64,000 nt of DNA from positions 1,123,847-1,187,846 of the forward strand of contig NC_037255.1 in NCBI RefSeq assembly GCF_000002425.4. The letters run 5' to 3'. Under the pieces are notes generated by a model. The model made no database searches and was not told the DNA's origin. It saw only the letters and a list, made by a program, of their open reading frames with translations. The stretch is from Physcomitrium patens. Taxonomy: Eukaryota > Streptophyta > Bryopsida > Funariales > Funariaceae. Positions 46,421-58,411 of this stretch are shown here, one piece after another; within the stretch, counting starts at the first letter, position 1, and each line of letters starts with the position of its first letter. The translations under genes were made by a program, and so were the position numbers.

Positions 46421-48400
46421 CATATCATTCTTGAAGATCTTCATCTCAATTTTATCATTTTAAAGGTTGAGACAATCGCAATGGTTCATTTAGTAAGTTT
46501 GCAAATAAAAGTTCTTGAGTTGAATCTATTGGTTGTTGGTTCTCCGTCTCTTTAGTGTCACAAATATAAAGAAGCTACTAAAAAAGATAGAAGGTAGAAT
46601 GTAATGTTTCTTAGACCTTGTTTCTTTTATAGTAAAGACTTACTATTCTTCAATTTGATTTAGATGGATGTCATCAATGAAAAGCTTCCACTACCTTTGT
46701 TGCATTTACAAGATTCTTTACTAACTTCTATGTGTGTTCACTAATATCATATCTATGCTAATAGATAAGATATTCTAATTTATTTTGATGTTGCCTTGAA
46801 TCTAAAACTTCTTCTACTTCAAGCTCTTCATTATTGTTGACTTCTATAAGAAGAGGTAGAACTTGTTTTTTTTTTGGTATATTCATAGTCTTGTATGGTT
46901 TAAGAAGAGACATATAGAAGATAAGATAGAAATATATTACTTTTGATAGATATAATCAATAAATAATTGGATTAATTTATCCATAAATAGAAAAAGGTCT
47001 AAACCTATGATAGTCCAATTTAGCACAAGGACGAGTAGTCTTGATATTACGACAAAGCAACCATATCTTATCACATACATTAAATTATGGTTATTCCTTT
47101 CGATAGGTATCGGCATTGATCTTTTGTCCCTCTCAAGCTTCTTTTAATTGCACCTTCATTGTTACATGTGACTCTGATAAATGATTTTTTAAATCTTTTA
47201 TTATAAGATTATCAATTTTTGAAAAGTAAAAAGTATCAAGTTATAGATGGTAACCATAATTGGCAAAAAAAAGATGTTTGTTGCATAGAAAAATACATCA
47301 TATTATTATAAGTAAACTCTGCCAATGGTAAGAGGGTTCTCCAATCGTCTTGTTAATAATTATTGGTACACCTTAAGTATTGCTCTAAAACTTAGTTTAC
47401 ATGCTTTATTTATCTATCAATTTGAGGATAAAAGGCTAAAAAAAGATTTATGTCCAATTTCAAAATCTAAAAAAGAGTTCTCTAAAATCTTGATAAAAAT
47501 TGAATCCTCCTATCTAATATAATATCTTTTGACAATCCATGATATCGATAGATACTGTCAAAGAAAATCTTGGCAGTTTCTTCACTTCTAATAGATTTTG
47601 TGCATGGTACAAAATAAGCCATATGGTAAAACAATCTACTATCACAAATATAGAATTATATGATCCTAAGATTGGAAGATCTATAATAAAATCCATAGAA
47701 ATAAAAAACCATGGCTATTTTGAAATAGGTAATAGTTGAAGAAGTCCATAAGATTGATGCCAAGGAGTTTTTGACTCTAAAAAAATGTTATACAATTAAA
47801 CAAAGTTTTTATAGCCTTCTATATTTGTGGCTACTAAAAATCTCTAAATATTAGCTCTAGAGTCTTATTATATCTAAAATGTCTTACTATTGGAAAGTTC
47901 TAATGTATTTGAAGAATATATAAACGTGATTCTTCTATTGGCACATATAGACATCCTTCAAAATAAAATAGATTGTTCTTGAACTCAAACTTAGAAGTAT
48001 CATGAGATTTAAAAGAAGTTTTCTTAATATCATGAATAAGAGGATCAAAGGACATACTTGATTATATTTGTTTGAAAAATATTGAATTAATAGTCAATGT
48101 TGATTTCACTATTCAAAGATGAAATTATTCTAGCTTCAATAAAATTATCTTTTATTGATCAAAAGCTGATCTCCTTCTTTAGGTGTAAGATGAGATCATC
48201 TGGAAAGATCATCAAAAAAATCTTCTTATTTCTTAGTCAATAAGTGATATTGAACTCAAATCTTAATAAAGACATACTCCAACGAGCTTGGTGATGATTG
48301 AAAATTTGATCTCATATGAAATACTCAAGGTTCTTGTGATCTGTATATACGATATTGGAGTAGAAGTACCTTTTAGATAATGATGCTATTCTTAAAAAGA
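46421..48400 (-). pseudogene. pol: Element F integrase remnant
   Basis: 47696-47514 has MDFIIDLPILGSYNSIFVIV, the start of the integrase catalytic core. The rest is stop-ridden, though pieces of the C-terminal region can be followed toward 46.5 kb. No full catalytic triad could be confirmed. Confidence 0.6.
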
Positions 48401-49510
48401 ATCTACAATTACAAAAAGCTCTTTGTTGTGGATCTCATAGTTAATCTTAGCTATTAAAAACTACTTGGAATGAAAAGCTACTAAGTGAAGTTTATCATCT
48501 ATTCTCATTTGTGATAATACAATACCTAAAGCAAAGTCCAATGCATTTGTTTCTATAAAGAATACCTTAGAATAGTCAACGCGATACAAGATTAGTATAA
48601 AAACAAAGGCTAACTTTAAAGCTTGAAATGTTGCTTCTACTTCTTGATTCCATTAAAGTTTATCTTTACAAGTCAAATGTATCAATGGAGCTCCAATTCA
48701 AGAGAAGTCTTTGATAAAGATCTGACAATAATTGGCAAATTTTAAAAAATATTGGACATCTTGCACTATTTTAAGGATCTTCTAATCTATAATAGTTTAA
48801 ACTTTCTTTAGATCTATCATAAGTCCATCGTTTGAGATTATGTAACCTAAAAAGTCAACTTGAGTAGTATAAAATATATACTTTTTTATTTTGGCATAGA
48901 GTCCTCCATCTCTTAATTTTTATAACACATGATGAATATGAAGTTCATGTTCTTCTGTGTTCTTAGAATAGATCAAGATGTCATCTAGATAATAGATAAT
49001 AAAATCATCCAAATACTCTCAAGAAACATCATTTATAAGATGTTGAAAAGCTGCTAGTACATTTGTAAGTCCAAACGGTATGACATTATATTCAAAATGT
49101 CCATACTTGGTTCAAAATATAGTCTTCTATTCATCTCCTCCTTTGATGTATATCAAATTCTATGCTCCTCATAGATCTATTTTTGAATAGATCTTAGCTT
49201 GATTCAACTGATCAAGAAGTCTAGATATTAAAAGTAGTGGGTACTTATTCTTGATGGTGATCTTGTTGAGTCCTCAATAATCAATACACATCAATAATGA
49301 TCCATCTTTTTTCTTCCTAAATAGAATTACGGCGTTTACTGGAGATTTAGAATGGCATATGAAGTTCTTGGCTAGATTTTCTTTAATATATTCCTTGATT
49401 TTGGCCAACTCATTTTGTGATAAATTGTAGATTGGTCTAAATGGCAGCTGTACTCCTTCTTGAAGGTCAATTGAACAGTCATTTGGACAATATTCTAAAA
49501 GAGTATTCAC
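48401..49510 (-). pseudogene. pol: Element F reverse transcriptase and RNase H remnant
   Basis: 49510-49274 matches D's RT start (NDCSIDLQEGVQLPF, NLAKNFICHSKSPV, MCIDY). Farther on, the minus strand at about 48995-48955 reads DDFIIYYLDDILIYSK, with the catalytic YLDD intact. RNase H traces continue to about 48.4 kb. Confidence 0.75.
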
Positions 49511-49756
49511 ATTTTTTTTTCAAATATATCTTAAAAATCCTCATATTGGCTTGGAATACTACTTAAAGTCTTTGTACCATTAGAAACGGGTGTTGCATAA
49601 ATGATACAAGGTGATCTTTTTTTTTGTAGTATATAAGAAAGCTCTTATACCTACAAAAATAGGTTTAATTATATTAGACTTGTGATTTTTTACTTGATTA
49701 ACTACCTTCTTAGTTATACTTTTAGAAAAGTCAAGAATATGAGAAATCCAATCTAC

Positions 49757-50041
49757 TCAAGGGTTATATTTTTTTAACCTCAATAAATCTAAAATGATTG
49801 GATAAGAAGGAGATCTAATGATATTAAATACCACAAAGCTATTATGACCATTAGTTATTACTTCTATAGGAAGAATTTCGTGAATAATATCTCTAGAAGA
49901 TAACAAGTGACCATCTGTGACTTCTATGTAAACATGTTTAGTTTTCTTCACTAAAAATATATTAAGTCTTTTAGTAAATTTTTCATCTAAGAAATATGTA
50001 GAGACTCCTGAATCTAACAAGGTAGAGACTTTGTAATGCAT
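49757..50041 (-). pseudogene. Element F protease remnant
   Basis: A 94-residue ORF with TLLDSGVSTYFLDEKF, aligning with D's LLDSGASACFIDEEF, and SYPIILDLLRLKKYNP at the end. Confidence 0.75.
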
Positions 50042-51393
50042 AGGTCTTAAAATAATACTTAATATAAAACAAGAAAAAGGTTCTGAAGAGAAAATAGGAC
50101 CTTCATTAGATATTGTACAAGTTTTTAGCTACATGGTCCCTATTCTAGTTAGATTAGTTCATTTTTTGATATATTATCTTTTTTGTCATTCGTACTCATC
50201 ATTTTATAATTGTATTGCTTCTTTGGATGCTCAGTACGAGGTTTAAAACATACTATCAAAAAAGATTATGCTTACATTAAAAAAAACCTAAGCACACTAC
50301 AAAACATTGTCCAAAGAAGCAATACAACTATAAAATGAGGTCTTTTCATTCTGAGTACAAGGTTTAAAACATACTGCATCAATTTACATATTCTCAACTT
50401 TTGAGTATATGTGTTGAAGAGATATTGATATTGCTATTGAATTATAGTAACGTTGAGGCCTACTTGTCCAACTCTTAGATCAAAATTTAAAAAATAGATT
50501 ATCATACTTCATAGCAAAGTCAATTGCTTGACTCAATGTTTGAGGATGAGATAAGTTGAGCATTAATTTCTTTACTTCATATTATAATCTATAGAAAAAT
50601 TGGCTAATAAGTCTAACATCATCTCACTTGATATCACTTGTAAGTTGTTGAAATTGTGAACATATAATATTATGGATTGATTGCCTTGTGATAAAATACA
50701 CATCTTCTTGGTTGCAGCATGAATTGCATCATGTTTTCTATACATGGATCAAAACTCCACTAAAAAAGCCTCCAAATTATCCAATATTCGATCTTGTTGT
50801 TCAAAAAAAGATAAAAACCATGATAATGCTAAACCTAAAAGAAGTATACCAATGAATTTAACTTATGATCTTAGAGTTGGATAGCTTTGGGATTGAAGTT
50901 CAATCATAAGTTGTACTTGATTGATAAATCTTTGAAATTTGGATCTTGTTCCATCAAACTTCTCAAGGAAGGCAAGTCTTGGTTCTCTAGTACTGGAAGG
51001 ATGTTCCACGACAAGAGAAGGGATATGATTGGATGCCGATGTTGAAGCAAATCCAATCATATCTATATCATCACCCCCTGCCATTCTTGTTGTTCTTTGT
51101 CATTATAAACTGAGTTGATGCATCATAAGCATTAATTCTCTCAATTACTCTAACATTTATGCCATTGCACTTATAATTTTAAAAAGCTTTTCCATGATAA
51201 TATCTAATAAAAAAATATCTAATATTGCTCAAGACAAGCAGAAGAGGGGACTTAAGAACAAAGAAGCTACTAAGAACAATATTAGTTTACAAAACGGTAA
51301 TCTGAAACTTCTAATACACTTAAGAAAAAACAATAATCCACTCTTAATCAAGAAAAAAAAAGTTCTAATATTATAAATGTATTTTTATCAATC
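50042..51393 (-). pseudogene. gag: Element F gag remnant and leader
   Basis: 51084-50863 contains FLEKFDGTRSKFQRFINQVQ, matching D's capsid start. The remainder to 50042 is broken. The LTR is followed by GATTGATAAAAAT, a degraded counterpart of D's self-priming site rather than a tRNA site. Confidence 0.65.
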
Positions 51394-51940
51394 TGTCAAT
51401 GACATGAATTGAAAGAAAATGTATAAACCTAAGAAATTTGTATCTAAATAAAAGTGACAAAATAGAAATAAAGAAGTATGTATATGGAAAGAAAATTGGA
51501 ATGGCTATTGCTATAAGATAAGAAAATTAGAGACTCTTGAATATAGACTCCAAGCAAGAAAGGAGTTGACTAGAGTGAAGAAGACTTTACTCTTACTTCT
51601 ATATATACTATCTAATTAGAAGTTACATGGCGATGTTCTATGACACCTCTAATATGTGTTGACTTTGCAAGATACATGCCTTATCTTACAAGACAAGTTT
51701 TCTACATGTGGGCCACATAGTTAGCTTGTTCTTCTAGCTACGAAAGTATGTGGTACATGGCCACCTGTTGAACACGTTTTTAACCAAAAAAATCAACTAA
51801 AGACACCTATAAAGTCAAAGCAGTGTCTATTAAACTTCTAGGAAGCTTTTATAGAAGATATTATGGAATTAATCTACTTTTATCTACTATTATCTAAATC
51901 ATATAGGTAATTATTAATTTACATGTGTATGTCTATGACA
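51394..51940 (-). repeat. Element F 5' LTR (right copy)
   Basis: 547 bp, TGTCAATGACATG to CTATGACA. Confidence 0.9.
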
Positions 51941-51945
51941 TCTTG

Positions 51946-52132
51946 TCAATATCTTTCTTGATCTTATTCTAATCTTAAGAGTCCAAATTCTTTTTGTCTT
52001 TGGCAATAGTCATTCTAATCTTAATACTATAATATTTTTAGAATGAATATTTATTCTTCTTAAGTTATAAAAGAATATTTCAAGATTTACCTTATTTTTA
52101 TTCTTTTTCTTAATTTAAATCTTGATAAGTCA
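51946..52132 (+). repeat. Element E 3' LTR, second part
   Basis: Continues E's LTR after F and ends CTTGATAAGTCA. The combined length of 547 bp equals F's LTR, which supports the boundary. Confidence 0.65.
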
Positions 52133-53840
52133 ATAATGTGGTATAGAGTCAAGGAAGAAGAGAGTTGATATAAGCCATTTAATTTGTGATATTTCACAAA
52201 TCACTCTTATAGTATTTGGATTTCAAAATCACCCACTTTATGAAATGGATGATTTGGTGAAGTATCAAGTGTTATTTTCTTAAAGACAAGATACTAACAA
52301 GATTTTTGTTTTTATAAACTTACAACTTATTTGAGCAATTAGTAGTAGCCAAAGGCCTAACACTTTTTTAAGCCAAAACTCTCTCTATTATGATAACATC
52401 AACAAATTCAATTTGAATGAACCGGTCCAAATTTTTGAATTTAAATATTAGAATGCATCAAATGTACTATTTATTTGAGAATAAATTATTTTTATCAACC
52501 AAAATTATAAGATGGCCTTAATTAAGAGTTGCTTGTAATTGGTGGTATGAAGAAGAAGTAGCAAGAAACAAGAAAAAAAAAGGAACAATATAAAATAAGT
52601 GAAACAAGTACAATCAAGTAATTAATGATTACAAAATTAGTCACAATCTATTTACTGGATTTTTATATAATAAAAAATAAAAATAAAATTTTAGGTAGAT
52701 AATTTTTTAAATATTTCTAATTATTTATAAAACATATAAATCCAAGTTATTAAGAGTAAGTTATGATGGATTAAAGATAGAATATAAATAATAGAAAAGT
52801 GAAGTGAATAACTTTTACCTCAACAATAACTTGGTTAAAAGATCAAAAATTCGAGCCTCACTAAGGCTTACAAGTAGTGTATATCGGTCTTCTAAAGAGG
52901 CCATGAGGCCTTAGTCTTATCCTCCTACCTACATCCAAGGTGCTACAACCTACATGGAACTTGTGAACCTCCCTTTCTATAAGGACTATACTAGCTGCTA
53001 GTCCTTTTATTTCCTACTAATAAAACTAACATTTTTTCTTTTTTTACTTCACCATGGTGTTCAAATACATCCAATTAGCACATGAATCTTCTATAGCTTT
53101 CAAATTTTGTTTCATTTCTTCATAATGGCTCCTAAAGATGGTAAAAGTTATTTTTACCAAAGTCTTAAAATCTTCTTTAAATAAATTCTAAATAAATTCT
53201 AAATAAATTCTAAAATATATTATAATATTTTTATAATACTAATATCTATTTAAAGCTAAATTTTTCTATCTTGGTGATTTATTATAGTAATAAAATCAAT
53301 TTAAATTTACTAAATATTTTATCTTCTATGTAATTAATTGAAAAGACATGAGATTCTTTCTCATGCTTCTTATGACAAATAATTCATCATTGATAGGATT
53401 TTCATAAGTATATAGAATATAAATGTATGTAGATTTGATCATACCTTGTGGCAAAGCTTCTTAAAAGTTTTATAGACATGGATTTAACTTTAGTCGTGTT
53501 TTTAGTTGATTGATAGATTTAAATATAAATATCCATATGGTTAGTAATTAAATATTTACTCTTTTTGAGTGTCAAAAGAATGTATTGAAGATTTTATTGT
53601 CTAAAATTCATATCTTTAATATATAGAGAGCATATTTTTTTAATAACATACATTTGCAAGCTTGATATTTTATCAATAAAATTCTTAAATTAATACAAGA
53701 AGAATTTTTTATAAATGATATGTATATTCAAATTAACATAAGGGATTTGAAATCATTTCTACATACTTACAAATACAACTCTATTTTTAATAAATATTAG
53801 AAGAAAGATCCCTATTACAAGAATGAGTCTTAGAATAACT
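52133..53840. other. AT-rich DNA with little structure
   Basis: No gene supported. A SINE-like stretch at about 52817-53010 is listed separately. A short tandem repeat of ATAAATTCTAA lies at about 53180-53212. Confidence 0.4.
52817..53010 (+). repeat. Possible tRNA-derived SINE-like segment
   Basis: TACCTCAACAATAACTTGG followed by TTAAAAGATCAAAAATTCGAGCCTC resembles a pol III A box and B box (ATTCGAGCC) in tRNA-like order. A GC-richer body then runs to about 53010 in otherwise AT-rich DNA. No target duplication or second copy was found in the window. Confidence 0.25.
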
Positions 53841-54390
53841 TGTTACAAACATATATATATATTCTAGTAATTTTCTAAATAATATGAATAGGTAAAAGTA
53901 GATAAAAGTAAATTAATTTAATAATATCTTACAAAAAAGCTTTCTAGAAGCTCTATAGATATGGTTTCATCTTTACACATGTTTACAAGTAATTGATAGA
54001 TTGAATACTTGGCCAACAAATTAGCCACATGTTGCACATGTTGGTAGCTTGTGATACAAGCTAATCATATGGTGTACATATAAAAAACTTGCCTTGCAAG
54101 TTATGTCACATGTCTCGCAAATTAGACACATCTTAGAAGTCTTATAGAATGTCTCCATGTAACTTCTAGTTAGATAGTATATATAAAGATAAGAGTGAAG
54201 CTTTTTTCATTCTTGTCAACTACATTTTTTCTTCTAATCTAGTTTCAAGAATCTCTAATTTTCTAATCTTTGGTAATAGCTATTCTAATTTCTTCTTGAA
54301 TAAACATATTTTCTTATAATTATTTTGTCATCTCTCTTTGATACTTATCTCAATTGTTTATGTATCTTCTTTGAGTTCTTGGTCTTGACA
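53841..54390 (+). repeat. Solo LTR G of the E/F family
   Basis: 550 bp from TGTTACAAAC to GGTCTTGACA, collinear with E's LTR: shared TTGGCCAACAAATTAGCCAC, TTAGATAGTATATATAAAG and CAAGAATCTCTAATTTTCT. No internal element sequence is attached on either side. Immediate flanks (TAACT / CAATC) do not match, so the target duplication has decayed or the ends are slightly off. Confidence 0.7.
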
Positions 54391-55660
54391 CAATCAAAGA
54401 TCAAATAATATTAGATATAATAAAAAAATATTTTTTTCCTTAAATTACAAAAATCTAAAACATTATATTAAAAAAATTTAATTTTTAAAATAAATGATAA
54501 ATATTTTAATAAGTTTTATAATTTCTAATTAATTTTTATTCAAAATCAAAACAACCAAGAAAATTATCAATTATATATAGCTTTTATATTTAATTTAGTA
54601 AGTATATCATCCATAATTAATCATCATTGATATCTAGATATTAATACTACTTAATATATGTCTTATGACAAAAAAAACTTTTTAAAATTGTAAACAATAG
54701 CCAAATTATTCTTTAATTTAATTAAGTGAGAATACTACCTATATATTTGAAGATTAAGGAGATTTCGTACTAAATTTATTTAATAATAAAATAAAATAAA
54801 ATTCTAATATTCTACATTTTTTAGCCTTTTAAAAAACTTATTTTTACTAATATAATTTAAGAAAGTTGATAGAAAGGTTTTAATATTAAAAATAGAAATA
54901 TTCACAAAAAATAATATTGTTAAAATACTTACTACCTATTTATTGGAAAATGATATGTATAAAATTAATAGTATTTATAAATTTGATTCTAGCATAATTG
55001 CTTGTCTTATTATTGTCCATGATAAAACATATTTACAACGTTATTACTTAGATTATATAAATAAACAAAAACTATAGCAACTTAAATCAATATTTATTGG
55101 CAAGATACTTATGATGTCAATATTATACTATTATTTCAACCTTTATTATAAATAAATAATATAAATTTTTTATGTTTTTTAATCAATAAAACTTTTTTTA
55201 TGCTACAAGGTTGTTGGAACTAATTTTTGTTGTGAATTATTTAGACTAATTAATCTACCAACTTACTTTTTATTTTTATATTTCTTAACTTTTATTAATA
55301 TCAATACTTGATATTCAATTGTTTATTTATTTAAAAATAAATTAATAATCTTTGATAAGTTTTAAAGATAGAAATAATTTGTATAAAATAAAACTTCTTA
55401 AAAGTCAATTATTCTTTGTTCATATAGCAATAGTAAATATAAGTCTAAAATTTTATTTATTTATTTATTTTATTTTTCTAAGAACATGGTATTCAATATC
55501 TAACAAATTTATATAGTCAATTTTAAAAAATATCTATCACTCCTAAAAATGACGATGCTTTTTACTTTTGTAACATCATTTAGCTCCCAAGCAAAGATCT
55601 CAACAAATAATATATTCTTACAAAGAACTAATACTATTCATAGAAGGTTAAACAAATTCT
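54391..55660. other. AT-rich DNA, nothing recognised
   Basis: Dense stops in all frames and homopolymer runs; no domain or repeat was supported. Confidence 0.4.
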
Positions 55661-55925
55661 TAATTCAAATCCTAAAGTTAAGAAACAAGCTTTGATTATT
55701 AATACAATCCATGAGCCCACTACTTTTAAACAAGCTTTGGCTAGTCGTTATTTCAAAGAATAACAATTAATCATTGATATAAAAACATTTAGTTTTATTT
55801 TAAAACAAAATGTTGCCAAGAATTTTATTTTCTAAAGAATGTAAATCTATTATCTCTAGGTAGATTTTAAAAATTAAATATAATATTGATAATTCCATCA
55901 ATAAGTTCACCCTTCTTTTACTACA
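55661..55925 (+). pseudogene. Ty1/copia RT N-terminal remnant
   Basis: TIHEPTTFKQALASRYFKE (about 55708-55762) and, in the following sequence, KSIISR-stop-ILKIKYNIDNSINK (about 55847-55908) match the start of copia reverse transcriptases: the EP-x-T-x-x-x-AL segment and the FKIKYN-x-D-x-SI segment. No LTRs or further domains are visible. Confidence 0.5.
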
Positions 55926-56400
55926 TGGACATTCTTTTATGCTACACACCTCTCTATACACACAATAAAACTCTTATTTATCCTGAATTGTTTTACGACA
56001 AGTTTTCAATAAAAAATTTCTTAAATGAAATTACTAATCTTTTAAAGTGAATGAAAGACTTCAATAAAGCAAATTATGAAATCTTGTCAAATTTACTAAA
56101 TAAGCAAAAAGAAGAAGAAGAAGAAGAAAGAAAAGAAAAAAAAGAAAAAAAAGAAAAAAACATGCCATAAGCTAAATCACATAGATTTACTTATACAAAT
56201 TTATCCTAAAAAATTTTAGTGGAAAAGAGAGTTATTGTCCGTATGTAGGGATGGCATAAGACACAAGAATTTGCTTTAATTAGACACAGTCCCTCTTTAC
56301 AATCAAATTGGGTAATTTTTTAAAAAACTGCACTTCACAAAAACTACCTACAATCTTTGCAATCTCCTAATTTGAAACCAATGCTACACGTGAAAACATT
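55926..56400. repeat. AT-rich DNA with (AAG)n purine tract
   Basis: Microsatellite at about 56107-56160, AAG units grading into A-rich sequence; otherwise nothing recognised. Confidence 0.6.
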
Positions 56401-57240
56401 GTTGCATCTCCTTTGCCCTACACATCTTCAAACTTGCAAATGCCATATCTATCAATGTTGCATTCAAATGAGAAAGGGTTCCTTTGTTATCCACTCCTTC
56501 CTAATACAAGGAAATTCTTCATCCTAAACACCTCTACTTTACTCCACGCTCACTCACTCACTGTCTCTCACCACCATTGTCTCTTGCACATATCAATCAT
56601 CGTCGAAGTTAGTTGGGCTTTGGTGACTTCAAACCTTTCAACTCATCAGCTTCCTCCTCCTCTAAAAGTCCCCACAAACTTTGCCAGCTTCCGTTGGGTG
56701 ACTCCAGCCAAATGCTCAATTTCAAGTCCTAATCTTTGCGAACACTCTCTTCAACTCTATTGCCTCTCGGAATCATTTAGCTGAAACCATCACTTTTATC
56801 CACAGCTAACCGCCAGAAGCACCCACTTCCACACTGCTTTGAATCCTTCACAAATACAACACCGAGACTGCGTTCCCTCCTTGAATTGTTGCGGCCACAC
56901 ACCCGCTTCACCCTCTAGTTCGGCTCCACTCCAGTCACTTATCAAACATACCACTATTCCAGGCCATGGTCGCAATCGCTGCCTCCTAAAACCATTCTTT
57001 GTCACCGACTCACATTCCTTCGCCTCGCCCCTTCTTCACTTCTGCTCCTCTGGGCTCCACACGATCGCCATGTATGCGATCATTTCCATCCGTTGTAAGA
57101 AAAAGCGAATACGAACTTGTCCAAACTACCTCCTTGTTCCGTTGTTCGTCCAAGCAACTTACTAGTCCTTCACAGAGTTCCGCAGACCTCAAACGTTGTT
57201 GCCAACACTCGGCCTACACACCGTCTCCGCTTTCCTACCT
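56401..57240. other. Less AT-rich host DNA, no gene resolved
   Basis: Composition shifts to higher GC. Several overlapping ORFs occur on both strands; none has a domain. It adjoins the Tudor-like exon on the minus strand and may contain other exons or introns of that gene. Confidence 0.35.
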
Positions 57241-57565
57241 GGGCAGCATCCTGCTGAGTCCGCCCAGTCCAATGTATTACGTACAATATCACCGATGCGT
57301 CCAGGCCTCTTCGACACATCTCCGTGTTTACAAAGGCTCTGTCCAGTAGCTCTTTTTCCTTGCTGCCCGCCTTGACCTTGTACTTTTCTTTGAACAAATT
57401 CAGCACCTCTCCCTCTCCATTGTTGTACAGAATCTCAGAATTGCCCGAATCGACGTCGATAGTCTTGACTCTGCCATCACATCACGTCCGTTCCGAGGTG
57501 CAGTACACCGAAACCGCATCCCCGCGCTCAGCCTCGTATGTCAAATACTTTGTTCTCTCCGATCT
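57241..57565 (-). pseudogene. Tudor-like exon, probably of a host gene
   Basis: Minus strand, one frame from about 57565: EAERGDAVSVYCTSERT, a TGA, then CDGRVKTIDVDSGNSEILY, NNGEGEVLNLFKEKYKV and a basic tail. The alternation (GD-x-V-x-VY ... DGRV ... ID-x-x-SG ... ILY-x-x-GE-x-EVL-x-L) is that of a Tudor/agenet barrel, as in chromatin readers. The TGA sits where Tudor domains often have Trp, so a TGG-to-TGA change is likely. It could also be an exon border misread. Host gene identity unknown. Confidence 0.35.
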
Positions 57566-58411
57566 CCACCAGCAATCATCGAGTACGACTTTCTTTTCTT
57601 TTCTCTTGCTTGTCTTTGCAGGATCACGTGGTTACTGCAAACGCTAAACTTCTGTGGTAACCCTGTGGCGCTTATTCCCATGAGTGCACAAGATGATTGA
57701 CCTCGCAACAACCTCCTCAATAAGCACCGCAAGCCTCAAATCCTGTCTCTTCTCAACTATTTGCGTACTAGATAATAATATCAAAATGAAAAATATCAAA
57801 AGGGCAAAATGATAATTCAAAAGTCTAGATGCAAATATAAGGCTTTTATAAAAAAAAATGTATCATATTCTCATAACATCAAACACCATTCCTCGATCTC
57901 GCTTGAACTCATCCATACATGCAAAACCAATTTACAACTACTAAACAAAGTCATGATCGACATCTTAACTATTACTTACCTAACAAACATTTACTGCACA
58001 CAAACATGCAAGGTAAACAAAATGGAAGAACTGTGCAATATACATTATCAATTCCAATAACTGTATGTCATAATGGAGAGAAACACAGCAAGCTCCCCAC
58101 TTCTGAGGTCCTCAACATCTTCACTGTGACGCTAGCACACAATTTTCCGAACTGAAATTTCATATGTGTGCCCAGCCTGAAGCTTTTAACCCTTAACTCT
58201 GTAGACGTTAACGTCTTTCTGCGAATGCGCTGAAGCCAAATCTCAAAGATTTGTAACATTCGACTTGATCAGTGGTCACAGAAAGAAACCCTAAATTCTA
58301 TGGCACAGAATAGAGAAAGTTGTGCACTAAAATACAGCCCACCAACAAGACTTGTCCGGTCCTCAAATCTGTGATATAGGATGGGCGCTACACCTGAGCC
58401 CCTGCTCACCG

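Larger units (their letters stand above)
45531..51945 (-). mobile_element. Element F, full-length decayed Ty3/gypsy with TSD
   Basis: LTRs 45536-46083 and 51394-51940 (548 and 547 bp, TGTCA...TGACA type) with identical flanks TCTTG (45531-45535 and 51941-51945). The internal region on the minus strand runs gag, protease, RT, integrase, third-ORF remnant. The LTR is of the same family as E's, in opposite orientation: F jumped into a relative's LTR. Confidence 0.9.

Noticed and set aside
56413-57349. Plus-strand Ser/Pro-rich ORFs
   Set aside because: No domain, overlapping one another, and opposite a better Tudor-like reading.
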